From: Chara braunii
Lineage: Eukaryota; Streptophyta; Charophyceae; Charales; Characeae
Direction: 5' to 3'
DNA: 32,093 nt
Assembly (NCBI GenBank): GCA_003427395.1
Contig: BFEA01000347.1
Location: 889,519-921,611, forward strand
Shown: positions 1 to 10,330 of the stretch, piece after piece
Position numbering within the stretch: position 1 is the first letter of the stretch
Layout: every line of letters begins with the position of its first letter
Notes under the pieces: generated by a model
Told to the model about the DNA's origin: nothing
The model's input: the letters and a program-made list of their open reading frames with translations, nothing else
Database searches by the model: none
Made by a program: the position numbers and the translations under genes

Positions 1-68
<68 letters not shown>
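1..68. repeat. (AC)n microsatellite
   Basis: An uninterrupted AC dinucleotide run from the window edge to base 68, so its true length is unknown. It directly abuts the fold-back element that starts near 81. Confidence 0.98.
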
Positions 69-72
<4 letters not shown>

Positions 73-80
73 TTTCTTTC

Positions 81-250
81 GAGGTCTGAGATCGTTGAAA
101 TGGTCTGAAGACACTTCATGCCATTTCATAAGTTTCAGGTGGTTTGGGGGTCATATATTATGTTGTTGTTTTTTTGTCTGTTTTTCTTTTGGCTCAATGT
201 TGTTGTGTTTCACTTCATTTCATGAGTTTCATGTGAGGAGATCTGAAACC
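81..250 (+). repeat. Left terminal inverted repeat of the fold-back element
   Basis: It pairs with 1516-1684 and carries the same landmarks in reverse order: GAGGTCTGA, GGTGGTTTGGGGGTC, a T-rich stretch, CTTTTGG and CACTTCATTTCA. The outermost matching base is about 81, next to CTTTC and the AC run. Confidence 0.85.
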
Positions 251-1515
251 CCCGAAATGACGTGAAGTGGCTGAAGCTTCTTAAACCGGTTTTGAGGTAT
301 CCTCATTCAAATGCTTTAGTATGGCGATCCGAAACCACTTCAAGAAGCTTTAACCACTTTAGGTTATTTCAAAGTTTTACGTGGGAAGATCTGAAACCTC
401 TTAAATGACCTGAAGTGGCTGAAATTTCTGAATGCGGTTTCCGATTCCCCCTATCCAAATCGTTGGATGATGGAATCAGAAACCGATTTTAAATTTTCAG
501 TCACTTCAGGTCACTTCATGAGTTTCAGGTGCGGAGACCTGAAATCTCTAAAATGACCTAAAGTGGTTGAAGCTTCTGAAAGCGGTTTCAAGTTCCCCCA
601 TCCAAATGGTTGGATGAGGCAATCTAAAACCGTTTTTAGATTTCCAGCCACTTCAAGTCATTTTATGAGTTTCAGGTCGGGAGACTTGACACCTCTGAAT
701 TGATTTCAAGTTTGAAATGGTTAAAGTTTCTTAAAGCGGTTTCTGGTTCCCTCATCCAAATGTTTGGATAGGGGGACCTGAAACCGCTTGTGAAATTTCA
801 ACCACTTCAAGTTATTCGAAGAGTTTCAAGTGAGAACCTGAAACCTCTGAAATGATCTAAAGTGGCTGAAGTTTCTGAAAGTGGTTTCTTGTTCCCCCAT
901 CTGAGTACCTAACACCCGTCTGAGCAGCTGAAAATGAATTGAAAATAGAGACATCTGTTAGTGGCTGAAGCTTCTGAAGCGGTTTCAAGTCCCCTCATCC
1001 AAACATTTGGATGAGGAAACCAAAAAACACTTTCAAAACTTTCAACCACTTCAAGTCATTTAAGAGGTTTCAAGTCTCCCCACATGAAACTTATGAATGA
1101 CCTGAAGTGGCTGAAAATTTGAAAACGGTTTCAGATTCCCACATCCAACCATTTTGATGGGGTGACTTGAAACCCCTTTCAGAAGCTTCAACCACTTCTG
1201 GTCATTTAAGAGATTTCAAGTTTCCTCAACAGAAACTCATGAAACTTGAATGACCTGAAGTGACCCAGAATTTGAAACCAGTTTCAGATTCTCTCATCCA
1301 ACGATTCGGATGGGGGAAACCGGAAAACATATTCAGAAGTTTCAGCGACTTCAGGTCATTTCATAGGTTTTAGATCTCCCCACGTGAAACTACTGAAATA
1401 ACATGCAATGGTTGAAGCTTTTGGAAGCGGTTTCAGATCCCCCTACCCAAGCATTTGGATGGGGATGCCTGAAACCGCTTTCGGAAACTTCAGCGACTTC
1501 ATGTCATTTCAGGAG

Positions 1516-1684
1516 TTTCAAATTTCCCCACATGAAACTTTTGAAATGAAGTGGCACACGACAACATTGAACCAAAAGAAAAACAAATAAAAAAAAGAAC
1601 AACATAACATACGACCCCCAAACCACCCGAAACTTATGAAATGACATGAAGTGTCTTCAAACCATTTCAACGATTTCAGACCTC
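1516..1684 (-). repeat. Right terminal inverted repeat of the fold-back element
   Basis: Reverse complement of the left terminal repeat, ending in CAGACCTC at 1684. Beyond that base the similarity stops. Confidence 0.85.
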
Positions 1685-1928
1685 TACTAACAAACTTCAA
1701 AATCTTTCATTCTGAAATTTCATGAGATCGTTAACCACTTGTGCATCGTCAAACAACTTCGATGTGCCCAAGTGACGGGAGGAGGTGGGATTAGCGGTAG
1801 ACTCGGGATATGACAATCGGGGGGACTGAGCAGTGGTGGAGATCGAACGTAGTCAGCGGCAGGGCCTTGCGGCTATGGTTGGTTGACGTTCGGGCTGGTT
1901 GGTGGCTGTGTTTGAAAGAGGCCAGATA
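1685..1928. other. Unassigned stretch, nothing recognised
   Basis: Flank between the fold-back element and the tandem duplication. Short open frames exist on both strands but none resembles a known family. I see no RNA gene. Confidence 0.4.
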
Positions 1929-2296
1929 TGTTGGAATTTTGAATAGGGAGGGACTCACTATTTTCTTCAATGCTGCTTTGTCCAATTGTTGTGTGCGCAA
2001 TAGACTACGTGTGGGTACTCAGTCGCATGCATGACATTGGTTATGAGGGTCTATGGATACTGAATGCTTCGTTGTTCAAGATACATGGACGTTAGATGGG
2101 GTTCGTGACTGCACATGAAAGATGCCAACCATCATGTTGGAATTTTGAATAGCGAGGGACTCATTGTTTTATCCATTGATACTTTGTCCAATTGTTGTGT
2201 GCGCAATAGACTAAGTATGGGTACTTAGTTGCATACATGACATTGGTTATGAAGGTGTATGGATGCTGAATGCTTCGCTGTCCAAACTACATGGAT
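1929..2296. repeat. Diverged tandem duplication, period ~206 bp
   Basis: The block starting TGTTGGAATTTTGAATAG at 1929 recurs at 2135. The copies also share TTTGTCCAATTGTTGTGTGC, GCATGACATTGGTTATGA-like and CTGAATGCTTCG segments, ending at ACATGGA near 2088 and 2294. There are many point differences between copies, so the duplication is old. No coding role is visible. Confidence 0.85.
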
Positions 2297-2380
2297 GTAT
2301 GGATGTGGCAGCGCTGCCTTTTAGTTTTGGAGGGGGTTAAGATTGAGGGTCCTTAACTGACAGGGCAGATAAAGAAATTA

Positions 2381-2695
2381 GTGCAAATGGAACTGTCACG
2401 AAGATGGGGTGATCTCAAACCACAGTTAGACATGCTTCAGACGGACCAGGATATAAGGAGGGCGATCACGAGTTTCTGTATAGAATGGACGGGCGGGCAA
2501 CGAGGCGGATGGATAGCTCGAATTGAGTGGACAGGGGATAGGGCCATTGGAACAGAGCAAGGAATTCCGAGAGACTATATACGTATTTTCAACGACTGGA
2601 TCCAGATTGACCCAACCTTCCCGATGAGGCCCCCGTCTGAATTCCCGGACCCGTTCCCCCCTCACTCCCTAACCATGATGGAAGTTGTTACATAA
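2381..2695 (+). other. Open frame of 104 codons, not recognised
   Basis: An open frame with a Trp-rich stretch (two IEWTG repeats at about residues 33 and 48) and a Pro-rich end. No family was recognised and no splice or promoter context supports it. It could be a fragment of a decayed element protein or chance. The 300 bases on either side hold nothing else I can name. Confidence 0.15.
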
Positions 2696-2759
2696 CTCGG
2701 CTGCAAGATTGAGACATAATCTCGACATGATTGGATTGGCCGGATGAGGCCGCAAGAGT

Positions 2760-3352
2760 GAGACAGCCTGAGACAAGCCCCTCCGGTGCCCCCCGGATGC
2801 GGCTCGCCGAAGGCTCCTTCGAGACTATCAAGGTTCAAGACGCATGGGTGTGCACGGGTGTGCCTGAGCAGACCGGAGGGCTTAAGTGTTAGTGTCTTGC
2901 AGCAGCCCCTACATACCCAGTCAGAAGTAGTCCACTCAGTCAATCCCCGAGGTTTGCCCCGGGCAATCAATGCTGGTGGAATAAAGAAGTCTTTCATAAT
3001 TGTGTCTGTATCTCCTTCTATAACTTTATCCAAAAATTTGAGGGAGGAGCTAGCTTTCTAGCAGTAAAAATCTGGCGCCTGGTATTAGGGCGAAGAGGCT
3101 TCCTCCCCTCCCCTCCCGAGACTACCTGCACAGTCAATCCTCGGGATGCCAGAGTAATCAATGCTGGCAGGCTTCCTCACTCTGTATGCATTCTGTATTC
3201 GTGTTATAAAGGAACGTTGTACCCGCTTTCCAGCAGGTGATGCTCCCCACCAGTAGACGGAGCCTCTCCCCAGGTGCTAGCAGTGTCTGATTTCGCCAGC
3301 ACCACTAACACTGTAGGGGGTTGCCTTTAAAAAAAAAAAAAAAAAAAAAAAA
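2760..3352 (+). mobile_element. Candidate A-tailed retroposed unit with internal direct repeat
   Basis: The stretch ends in a run of 23 A (about 3330-3352) after GGGGGTTGCCTTT, as expected of a retroposed RNA copy. Inside it, a segment of about 38 bp beginning CAGTCAATCC and ending AATCAATGCTGG occurs at 2937-2976 and again at 3131-3167. No A/B-box pair could be assigned with confidence and no target-site duplication was found, so SINE status is not shown. It may instead be an LTR or a processed-transcript end. Confidence 0.35.
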
Positions 3353-4652
3353 AGGAATGATGTCATGGGTGTAAGGCGCACGTAGGCGCAACACTGGGGA
3401 GTGTTGGGGTATTAAACGTCTGCGTGTATGCATGAGTGTGTTGATTTTTCCTCCTTTTCCTGAACCTTGCCGATCCTTGCACTATGTGTGAGCGTGGGGA
3501 ATCGTCGTCGACTTTTCCCAGTCTCTCCTCTCGCGCGCAAGTGCCACGTGTCGGATTCAGTCAGGCTGATTGCCGGCAACCAGAGGCATCAGGCGTGTGC
3601 GTCTCCACGCGTCACCTGATCTATTTGCTACACGACTGTAGCCATTTTGCTCTGGTGACGATTTTGTGACTGGCAACGCCGTGTCCCTGAACTTGCATTT
3701 TTGTTAAGTGTGAGGGAGTGGGGAAGGGCTCATTGAGTATGAAGTCGAGATTCATTAGAGTGAACATGAGCGCGGGTAATTGTATGTGCTCAACTCTCTC
3801 GTAGGTCTGCCATAACACCCTTCCACCGTTCCCTATCGCAGACGAGGACGGTGTGTACTACGATGCAGATGTGTGAACAGCGTTGTTGTGAACTGACCGG
3901 GTACATTTACATAATCCATCAAAGGCTTGTCACATAGGGGGGAGTGGGTTTATTCTGGTTGATCGGTTTTCTTCCCTGGCCCTGATCTTGCCTTACACCG
4001 ATTTAACGGTGCTGCCTTGGTCGGTTGCTCATGCCACATGACGTCCGTAGTTTAACTGCCGCTGGTGTCGACGTGCAGACTTGTGTTCGTGGCGAAGATT
4101 GGTGTTGGGATACAAGGGTTCAGCTCGGTTCGCGAACTCTCCCGCAGTGTGGGAGCCTTACCGGCGAGCTTTCGAACCTGGGTTCCCCCAACCTTGCCCC
4201 GGTCAGACGACGAAGCTCCTAGCCACTTCACGAATTTTACGAGTCCGACTCGGAGGGCTAGGCTCTCCCTATCTCTTGGGTCCTTGCAATAAAGTTGGCG
4301 TGAACCTGGCGTGAGAGAAGCAACAGATTCCGTGTAAGCCCTTTTCTTTTTCCCTGCTTGTCAAGACTTAGTTCCTTTTGTGGCCGACGGCGGAGTTGCG
4401 CCTCGCTCCCTAGCCAGCGCAAGAGTGGAATAATTTTGCTTATACCCCGCCCGTCGGCCCCATTTGCCCCTCGAATTTCCTTGTTTTCCCCTTTTAGCCA
4501 TCTCTGTCGGCCCCAATTTCTGAACCACCTCGGAAGCGAAACGAGAATCCCCCGTTCCGTCCGGGCGATTCACCCGCCCCCCCGGCCCCAAAATCCTCGG
4601 CCACGCCCCCAATTACTATGATCGACGTCCCTCGGTACGGAACGCCGTGCTA
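3353..4652. other. Gene-free stretch, possible element end
   Basis: No open frame of recognisable family on either strand. An AATAAA polyadenylation-type hexamer lies at 4288-4293. The part after 4440 is pyrimidine- and C-rich. The stretch could be the end of an old LTR or a UTR, but no second copy in the window lets me delimit it. Confidence 0.3.
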
Positions 4653-5105
4653 TCGGAGTTTTGCGGGCTCATCAGGAGGTTGAACCCTCTCACAGTCTGC
4701 AGAGCCTCGTAACCGACGATATATATATGAACTGCGCCTCCTGAGTCCTAACCAACAATATATATATGAACTGCACCTCCTGAGTCCTAACCAACGATAT
4801 ACATATGAAGTGCGCGGTGAATCAAAGGCCGAGAGGGAGAGAAGAGGGCAACAAACGAGGGGCTGTGACATAATGTTTCGTCGGAGTTTTGCCAACTCAG
4901 CAGGAGACTGAACCCTCTACATAGTCTGTAGAGCCTCCTAAATGACGATATATATATGAACTGTGCCGCCTTACCAACAATATATGTATGCAGTGCGTGG
5001 TCAATCAAAGGCAGAGAGGGAGAGAAGAGGACAACAAACGAGGGGCTGTGGCAAACTGTTTCGTTGGAGTTTCACCGACTCATCTGGAGGCTGAACCCTC
5101 TATAG
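4653..5105. repeat. Tandem repeat, units of ~228 and ~183 bp with internal sub-repeats
   Basis: The unit begins TCGGAGTTTTGC at 4653, 4881 and, altered, 5064. It runs through GCAGAGCCTC or GTAGAGCCTC, one to three short sub-repeats of the form GATATATATATGAACTGC plus CCTCCTGAGTCCTAACCAAC, then ATCAAAGGC, GAGAGGGAGAGAAGAGG and CAACAAACGAGGGGCTGTG. The length difference between units comes from loss of a sub-repeat. The third unit is truncated after AACCCTCTATAGG. Confidence 0.85.
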
Positions 5106-5649
5106 GTTGGGCATCACAGATGCAATTCCAAGGATTTTGTCATCATTGAAGGTGGTCCGGTCGTGGTCCAAGGGCCACACCACCAATGTCTGATACGCTC
5201 TCCAATGGCCTCCTCTGTTCACTGTTGGCGTGGAGTTGCGGCAGGGCGCATCAGCCTCTTCAACTGGGGTTCTGTGGGGTTGCTCGCACTGCCGTCGTCT
5301 CTCCAACTGTGGAAATTCTGTTTTTCTTGCTGTGCTGCCAGCTACTTGCCGAATGCAGTGTTTTCCTTCAGCTGTTCTCGTGTACAGCTCGTTGTTCCTC
5401 TTCCTCACGTGTGACAAGATACCTCTCTGCGCTATCTCGTCTACCGTGGCATTCATGGCAAACCGTTGCCGCTGCTGCTGATCATTGCTCTGCTGCTTCT
5501 GGTGGTTGTCGTAATTCACGTCTGTTCCTTGGGGCGACTACCTCGAAGCACATGCAAGAGGTGGCAATCGAAGAAGGGCAAGACGGACACATGTGTCACG
5601 AAAAGCAGACAGGCAGTAGGGACGGACAACTCATCGAGCCAGCAACATC
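5106..5649. other. Stretch upstream of the transposase remnant, unassigned
   Basis: Open frames on both strands overlap here. The longest is 139 codons on the minus strand (5100-5519), and none is recognised. If the Harbinger-type element was once complete, its N-terminal catalytic part would be expected here in some frame, but I cannot identify it. Confidence 0.3.
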
Positions 5650-6200
5650 TGGCTGGAAATGAGCGCAGGCGGGCATATGACCCCACGCTCTACAGCCACC
5701 TGCTACCACACGAGGCTCCGTTGCTGCCCACCGATGACGAGTTCAACGAGTTCTTATCTTCTACGGTCGGGTATCCCCATCCGGAGTAGATGGGCGTGCC
5801 TTATGGAGGGATTGATCAGCACCCCAATGAGGAGAGGTTTGACACCAAGCAAAAGGTCGCTAGAGGGGCTGCAGAGAGGGTGTTCGGCAGGTTGACGGAT
5901 ATGTGGAGGTTTTTCCTGCGCACGCACAAGACAAACTTGGACACCCTACCGCAGCAATTCATCGCCATTGTATACTCCACAACATCCTCCTCAACACTGG
6001 CATTGAGTTCGACGAGCATCTGCCATGGGAGGTGGATGAGAACGGAATGTGATGACACGCGGACCTCAAGATTCACCGCCCCCTTCAGCTGGTGTGACGG
6101 TGTCCATGACCGCTTCCACGGACGAGGCGTATGCGCTGCAGGATGCTCTGGCCGGGCGCATGAAGCACGAGTGGCGTGTAGCGATGAAGGAGATGGGAGC
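5650..6200 (+). pseudogene. PIF/Harbinger-type (HARBI1-like) transposase, C-terminal remnant
   Basis: HARBI1-like DDE nucleases move PIF/Harbinger DNA transposons. Three frames together give the family's C-terminal landmarks. Frame of 5466: a GYPHPE segment, a stop TAG at 5787-5789, then MGVPYGG, ERFDTKQKVARGAAERVFGR and W-R-F-F. This matches the family pattern of a GY/FP block followed by VERAFGRLK, whose Glu (codon near 5874) is the last acidic residue of the DDE triad. After an apparent 1-base loss near 5967 the frame of 5969 continues as CILHNILL and FDEHLPWEVDENG, the family's helix after the catalytic core. A second shift near 6047 leads to a tail ending about 6200. The first two catalytic Asp residues are not visible. 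The gene is clearly inactive. Confidence 0.75.
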
Positions 6201-7080
6201 TATGGACGGCAGGTGTGACGATGATGGAGGGTGCAGTCATCATATTGGTGATGGGGTGCCTTCCGCTGACGGGACTCCGAGTGGTAGTTTGTTTCTTGCC
6301 AGTTGTTGCGGCCCGAACACCACCCACCCCCATGGGGGCCGGGGGCGAGGGGCTTTGCCTGCGGCCACGTGGATGGGGAAGAACGGAGGGCAGGTCATTC
6401 ATCTGCCATGCTGTGTTGCCTTGCTGCTTGCCTTGCTGTTTGCCGACCCAGTCAACCCCATGCTCTCTTGCCTGCTTGCCTTGCTATTCACCTGCCTGCA
6501 CCCCCAAGCCTTCCCATCTGCATGCCTCGCTGCTTGCATTGTCACCAGCCCACCAAGTCACATGGCTTGCTGCTTACTCTGCTGCCTTCATAGATCTGCT
6601 GTCTTCCCCACTTCCAATTGGGTTTTAACCACCATTGCTTTTCCCAGATACTTGCCAAAACCCGGCTGTTAATGCACCTCGTCATTGGGGGCTTGGCCTG
6701 CCGAAACAAAAAGACTGGCAGCGCCAGCAAACGAGAATCCAATTTGGTGCCTGCACGGATTCGGCAAACACCGGCGCGCAGCCGAAATCGAAGATGCTGC
6801 TCAGAAGTACTTTTGGTTTGAACTCTAAAGCAGATTATGCTCCAAGCATCATTAGGTGATTGTGAAGAGTGTATAGTGACTGGTGGTGGTGAGAGAACCA
6901 CCTGGACTGAGGACTGCAGTTGGGGTGGCTCCAATCTATTGGTGAGGAGCGGCACCTGCTGGGAAATGGGCCCAGCGTCCCAGTAGTTACATGAGAAACT
7001 TCAGACATGCTGGTTGGTTCTACCAGGCTGATCTGGCTAGCTTAGTATTCATGCCTGAGCGGCACCCCGTAGGTACTGAG
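6200..7080. other. Low-complexity CTTGCTGCC-rich stretch and flank, no gene recognised
   Basis: 6400-6600 is a run of variants of TTGCCTTGCTGCTTGCC, which produces Cys/Leu/Ala-rich chance frames. The rest shows nothing recognisable. Confidence 0.5.
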
Positions 7081-7100
7081 TTTTTTTTTTTTTTTTTTTT
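7081..7100. repeat. Poly(T) run (T20)
   Basis: Twenty consecutive T. Read on the minus strand this is a poly(A) tail, so a retroposed unit on that strand is possible, but no body was recognised. Confidence 0.9.
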
Positions 7101-7180
7101 GCAAGAATAGCCCTTGCCCTCACTTTGGCTGGCCTGAGGAGGGATGGCCAGGGCCAGTCAAGGCTGGTAGTTCACTGGGT

Positions 7181-7220
7181 CACAGTTGAGATGTCCAGGC
7201 CACAGCCGAGATGTCTAGGC
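7181..7220. repeat. 20-bp tandem repeat, two copies
   Basis: CACAGTTGAGATGTCCAGGC at 7181 is followed directly by CACAGCCGAGATGTCTAGGC at 7201, with three differences. Confidence 0.9.
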
Positions 7221-8300
7221 CTCGGATGGGGGGAAGAAAAAAAAACGACGATCTATGGTCGTGAAAGCAGGTAGACACAGAATCTGGAGAAGGTGTGTGA
7301 GTGCCCCCTCCTTGAGGGCGTTATTGCCCCGCAGTCATCATGGCAGTGGGAAAAAAAAAGCAACGATGAAAAAAAAAAACAAGAGCAACAATGTTATGGT
7401 CATGAAAGCAGATGAGATGAGATGAAATAACAGACTGACCGGCTAAATCAGTTGCGGAATGAGGTAAAACATGAAAGATACACCCGTATGATTACAATGC
7501 CACAGGCATGCGAAACAAGCCGAGATACAATATCTGAAAGTCCCAAGAGCCCAAAATTAATCAATGCAAGCTCCGAAAAGCAAACAATGAAAGTCATTCT
7601 TCATATGGCTCACAAGAAAACCCAAGAGCACGAGCCCAATAGGTGATCTCGTATGACACCTGGCTCACACGAAACCCAAGAGAGCATAGCTCTCAACCAC
7701 CCTACTCATCCACAGTCTAGCGGCCTTCCTCGGCGCTGTGACGAACCAATTTCTGTTCCGCGCGATTTTCTGCGCGATGATAAGAGGGGTCTTTTGCATC
7801 GGGGAAAGTTGGGTCAATTACAGGAGGTGGGATCGACGGGAAAATTGCATCGGTGTCCTCGTCTCTTCTTCTTTTTACGTCGCTGCTTTTCGGATTTCTG
7901 GGACCAGGGCTGGGTAAGTCTCGGGATGGACGGTTGAAGTGGTGCGACGCCGCAAGCGCGCTTAATAATGGTTGACGTAGCTTCTTTTTGTTCTGCTGTA
8001 GGGTTTTCGGTGCGATGATGGCGCGGGAGTTTTTGTTTCTTTTTAAAATTTCTTTTCAAATAGTGTCGAGCCTTCAACGGCTCTCGGAATTTCGGATTTT
8101 CTTTTCGGAATTTGTGCTTTATTGAAGTTCTTTTTCCAGATTAGATAGGAATTTAGGAATTTAGGAAGTCGGAATTTCTTTTGCCGCGCGATGCTCTTTA
8201 CTTGCGCGCTTCTTTTTGCGGCTGCAATGGAGCTCTGATTAGTCGGCGCCCTTAATCTTGTGTGCAACTGTAATTTTTGGGTGGGCACCATTGTAACTGT
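7221..8300. other. Gene-free stretch with short scattered duplications
   Basis: Short repeats are visible: ATGGTCGTGAAAGCAG near 7255 against ATGGTCATGAAAGCAG near 7394, and CACAAGAAAACCCAAGAGCA near 7609 against a CACACGAAACCCAAGAG block near 7665. A cluster of GGAATTT/GGATTTT words lies at 8085-8180. A-rich tracts lie at 7237-7245 and 7350-7380. No gene was recognised. Confidence 0.4.
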
Positions 8301-8490
8301 ATCTTTCTTCTTGAGCTTCGTCTTTCCCGCCCACTCTTTTCCTTCTGCTGTGTCTAGTTAGCCCGCGGGCTGCATGATCGGATCGATGCGTGGAGAGTGG
8401 CTGCGTCCCCCACGCCGCGATCTGGTCATGCAGAACGTAGGCGCGCCCTTCCCTTCTCTCCTTCTAAGTCCTTGTAATTCCGTGTTCTTC

Positions 8491-8513
8491 GTGCATGCAT
8501 GCACACTATAAAT
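8491..8513 (+). promoter_or_regulatory. TATA box preceded by a CATGCATG palindrome
   Basis: GTGCATGCATGCAC at 8491-8504 is a perfect 14-bp palindrome containing CATGCATG, the RY-type word bound by plant B3 factors. TATAAAT follows at 8507-8513. The arrangement suggests a core promoter in the LTR of element 1. This is inferred from motif and position only. Confidence 0.4.
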
Positions 8514-8770
8514 TTCGGCAGCGCGATTAGTTAGCTCTCTTAAAAAGGTTGTTGGAAGCTCGGGGTAGCGCGATCAGTGAGGGTCGGCTCACGAGCGAAG
8601 TAAGAGGTGAGTTGACGTGGAAGTTCGGCGACCCGACGGGCTGGTGTCGAATGTGCGGATTTGACGCGTAGGCTACGATGGACTGTAGCGCGCGGGCGAA
8701 CCTGACGGGCACAGGAGGACCAAGCGGGGTGACGACTTCGTGGGTTGGTGCGTGGCGACAGAGTGTCCGC

Positions 8771-8773
<3 letters not shown>

Positions 8774-8855
<82 letters not shown>
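8774..8855. repeat. (AG)n microsatellite
   Basis: An uninterrupted AG run of 82 bases. It produces an Arg-Glu repeat in one chance frame. Confidence 0.97.
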
Positions 8856-8857
<2 letters not shown>

Positions 8858-10171
8858 GAGATGGAGGGACTTGGGATTGTACCTTTTCTTTATCTTCTTC
8901 AGTCTTCTATATAAGTTTTGATTCCGGCTTCGGGCGATCCGCCCTTATTTTTCCTTTGACATCTTTGTCTCGGCTTCAGCCCTTGTCTGGTGCTTTACTC
9001 AGTTTCGACCCTTCCTCCTTTTTTTGGGTGTGCTTGATGGGATGGATGAGTTTTGTGTGTATACGGGATCGTTGAAGGACATGCTCGTCAATTGCTCATC
9101 GTTCTCGCTTGACTGTTCAGTGTCCGATAGAAGGAGTTGATGATGTTGTGGTGTCTGATGTATGTGCAAAACATGATGTGATGTCACTTTGCATGATCGG
9201 GAAATGTCTGTTGATTCCGGGATCACTGAATGATTGGATTACTGGGGTGCTTGTCTCCGCCACATGGCGATTTTGTATAGGACTTGAACCTCATTTTTGC
9301 ATGAAAGTCGGGCGATGGATATGCGTACGATCGAACTCCTCGTATACGCACGTGTAAGCGCAATCCACAGCCTGCACGTGTCCACACGAGATCGGTTCGC
9401 GATCACTAGATGGGTTTGACACTTTTTGTATCGGGATGGGTACAAAAATTCCCCTTTGCGAGAACTTGAGCCAGTGGGGATTTCCGCGACCATATCTGGA
9501 ATTCCCTTGTCAGTCGGAGAACGATCGAGTATGTGCATAGGACTTCCACTGCGCCACTACTAGCGATCCGCGGGGTCCTGACTATCTGGAGGCCCATCAC
9601 ACGCACTATTTCACCTCCCTCGGCTTTGTTGTCATCTCCACTAATTTCCCTCCCTTCCGACTCCTACTCCCATATCATCGGCTTACAGTAATACCGTGGG
9701 AATCCATCGCCCCGTACTGGCCCCGCACGTCGCATAGAAACTCCCGACAACGCGGCGGCCCCGGAACCTCCGGAATTACCGATCGTAACCGCAATGCACA
9801 ACACCAGCTGCCACGCGTTCACACAAGGAGACCCAACTCGCTGAGATCGCAATCCCCACGAACGAACCTCTCCTAGAAGCCCTGAGTCATCGTAATTGAA
9901 ACGGGTGGATCGGACGGCCCAAGATGCACCGCGCATGCCATCTGCCTTATGTTGCACGACATCTGCAGCCTTCGGCCCGGGAATAACCTGTCCCTTAGCC
10001 TCACATACGAATCCGTCCCTTATTGCACCTATGCCCCTGAACCTTGCCACATGAGATCTCAGTTCCGACCTGGGACTCCACCCCAAATTCCCAAAAATCC
10101 TTGACCCACCCCTTTTCGCACTTCCATGCTCACATCCCACTCCGATCAGGAAGTCACGTCGGGCGTGAGGT

Positions 10172-10184
10172 TGGTATCGGAGCC
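10172..10184 (+). promoter_or_regulatory. Primer binding site of element 1 (initiator tRNA-Met type)
   Basis: TGGTATCGGAGCC matches the complement of the plant initiator tRNA-Met 3' end (TGGTATCAGAGC) except for one A to G change. It lies 147 bases before the gag start, the expected order LTR-PBS-gag. If correct, the 5' LTR ends just before about 10170. Confidence 0.55.
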
Positions 10185-10330
10185 GACACGTGGCAGGGTT
10201 GTAAGATTCACAGGGCGATAACTGAGATCGAAGCGATCTGGCTAACAGGGGACGACCCTGACTCCGGAACGCGCCGCGACGCGACCCCGTCGTCGCCAGA
10301 AGCCGATCTGCGGCTCGACGGACGGCCAAC

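Larger units (their letters stand above)
81..1684. mobile_element. Fold-back (TIR) element with nested palindromic ~148-bp units
   Basis: Bases 81-250 (starting GAGGTCTGAGATCGTTGAAA) match the reverse complement of 1516-1684 (which reads GAGGTCTGAAATCGTTGAAA) at close to 90% by eye, giving terminal inverted repeats of about 170 bp. The interior is an array of units about 148 bp apart: the motif GAGAYCTGAAAC recurs near 238, 386, 534, 681 and 832, and the opposite-orientation form (CAAGTCTCCCCACATGAAAC and relatives) at 1071, 1217, 1371 and 1519. Each unit is itself an imperfect palindrome centred on CATCCAAATGGTTGGATG. A non-repeated spacer near 900-955 marks the middle. There is no coding capacity. 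No clear target-site duplication was seen, because the left side is microsatellite. It could be a Foldback/MITE-type transposon or a satellite-like palindrome array. Confidence 0.85.
8301..10169 (+). mobile_element. Presumed 5' LTR and upstream part of retroelement 1
   Basis: This stretch lies directly upstream of a PBS-like site (10172) and a Ty3-type gag, where the 5' LTR is expected. It holds a TATA-box candidate at 8507-8513. No second copy exists in the window, so the left boundary is not known and the coordinates are a guess. The longest minus-strand frame (9664-10341, 225 codons) was not recognised and overlaps the PBS and gag start, so I take it as chance. Confidence 0.35.

Noticed and set aside
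6049-6672. 207-codon plus-strand frame
   Set aside because: Its first part continues the transposase tail. The rest is Cys/Leu/Ala-rich translation of a CTTGCTGCC low-complexity stretch.
8678-8914. Arg-Glu repeat protein
   Set aside because: Translation of the AG microsatellite. No support outside it.
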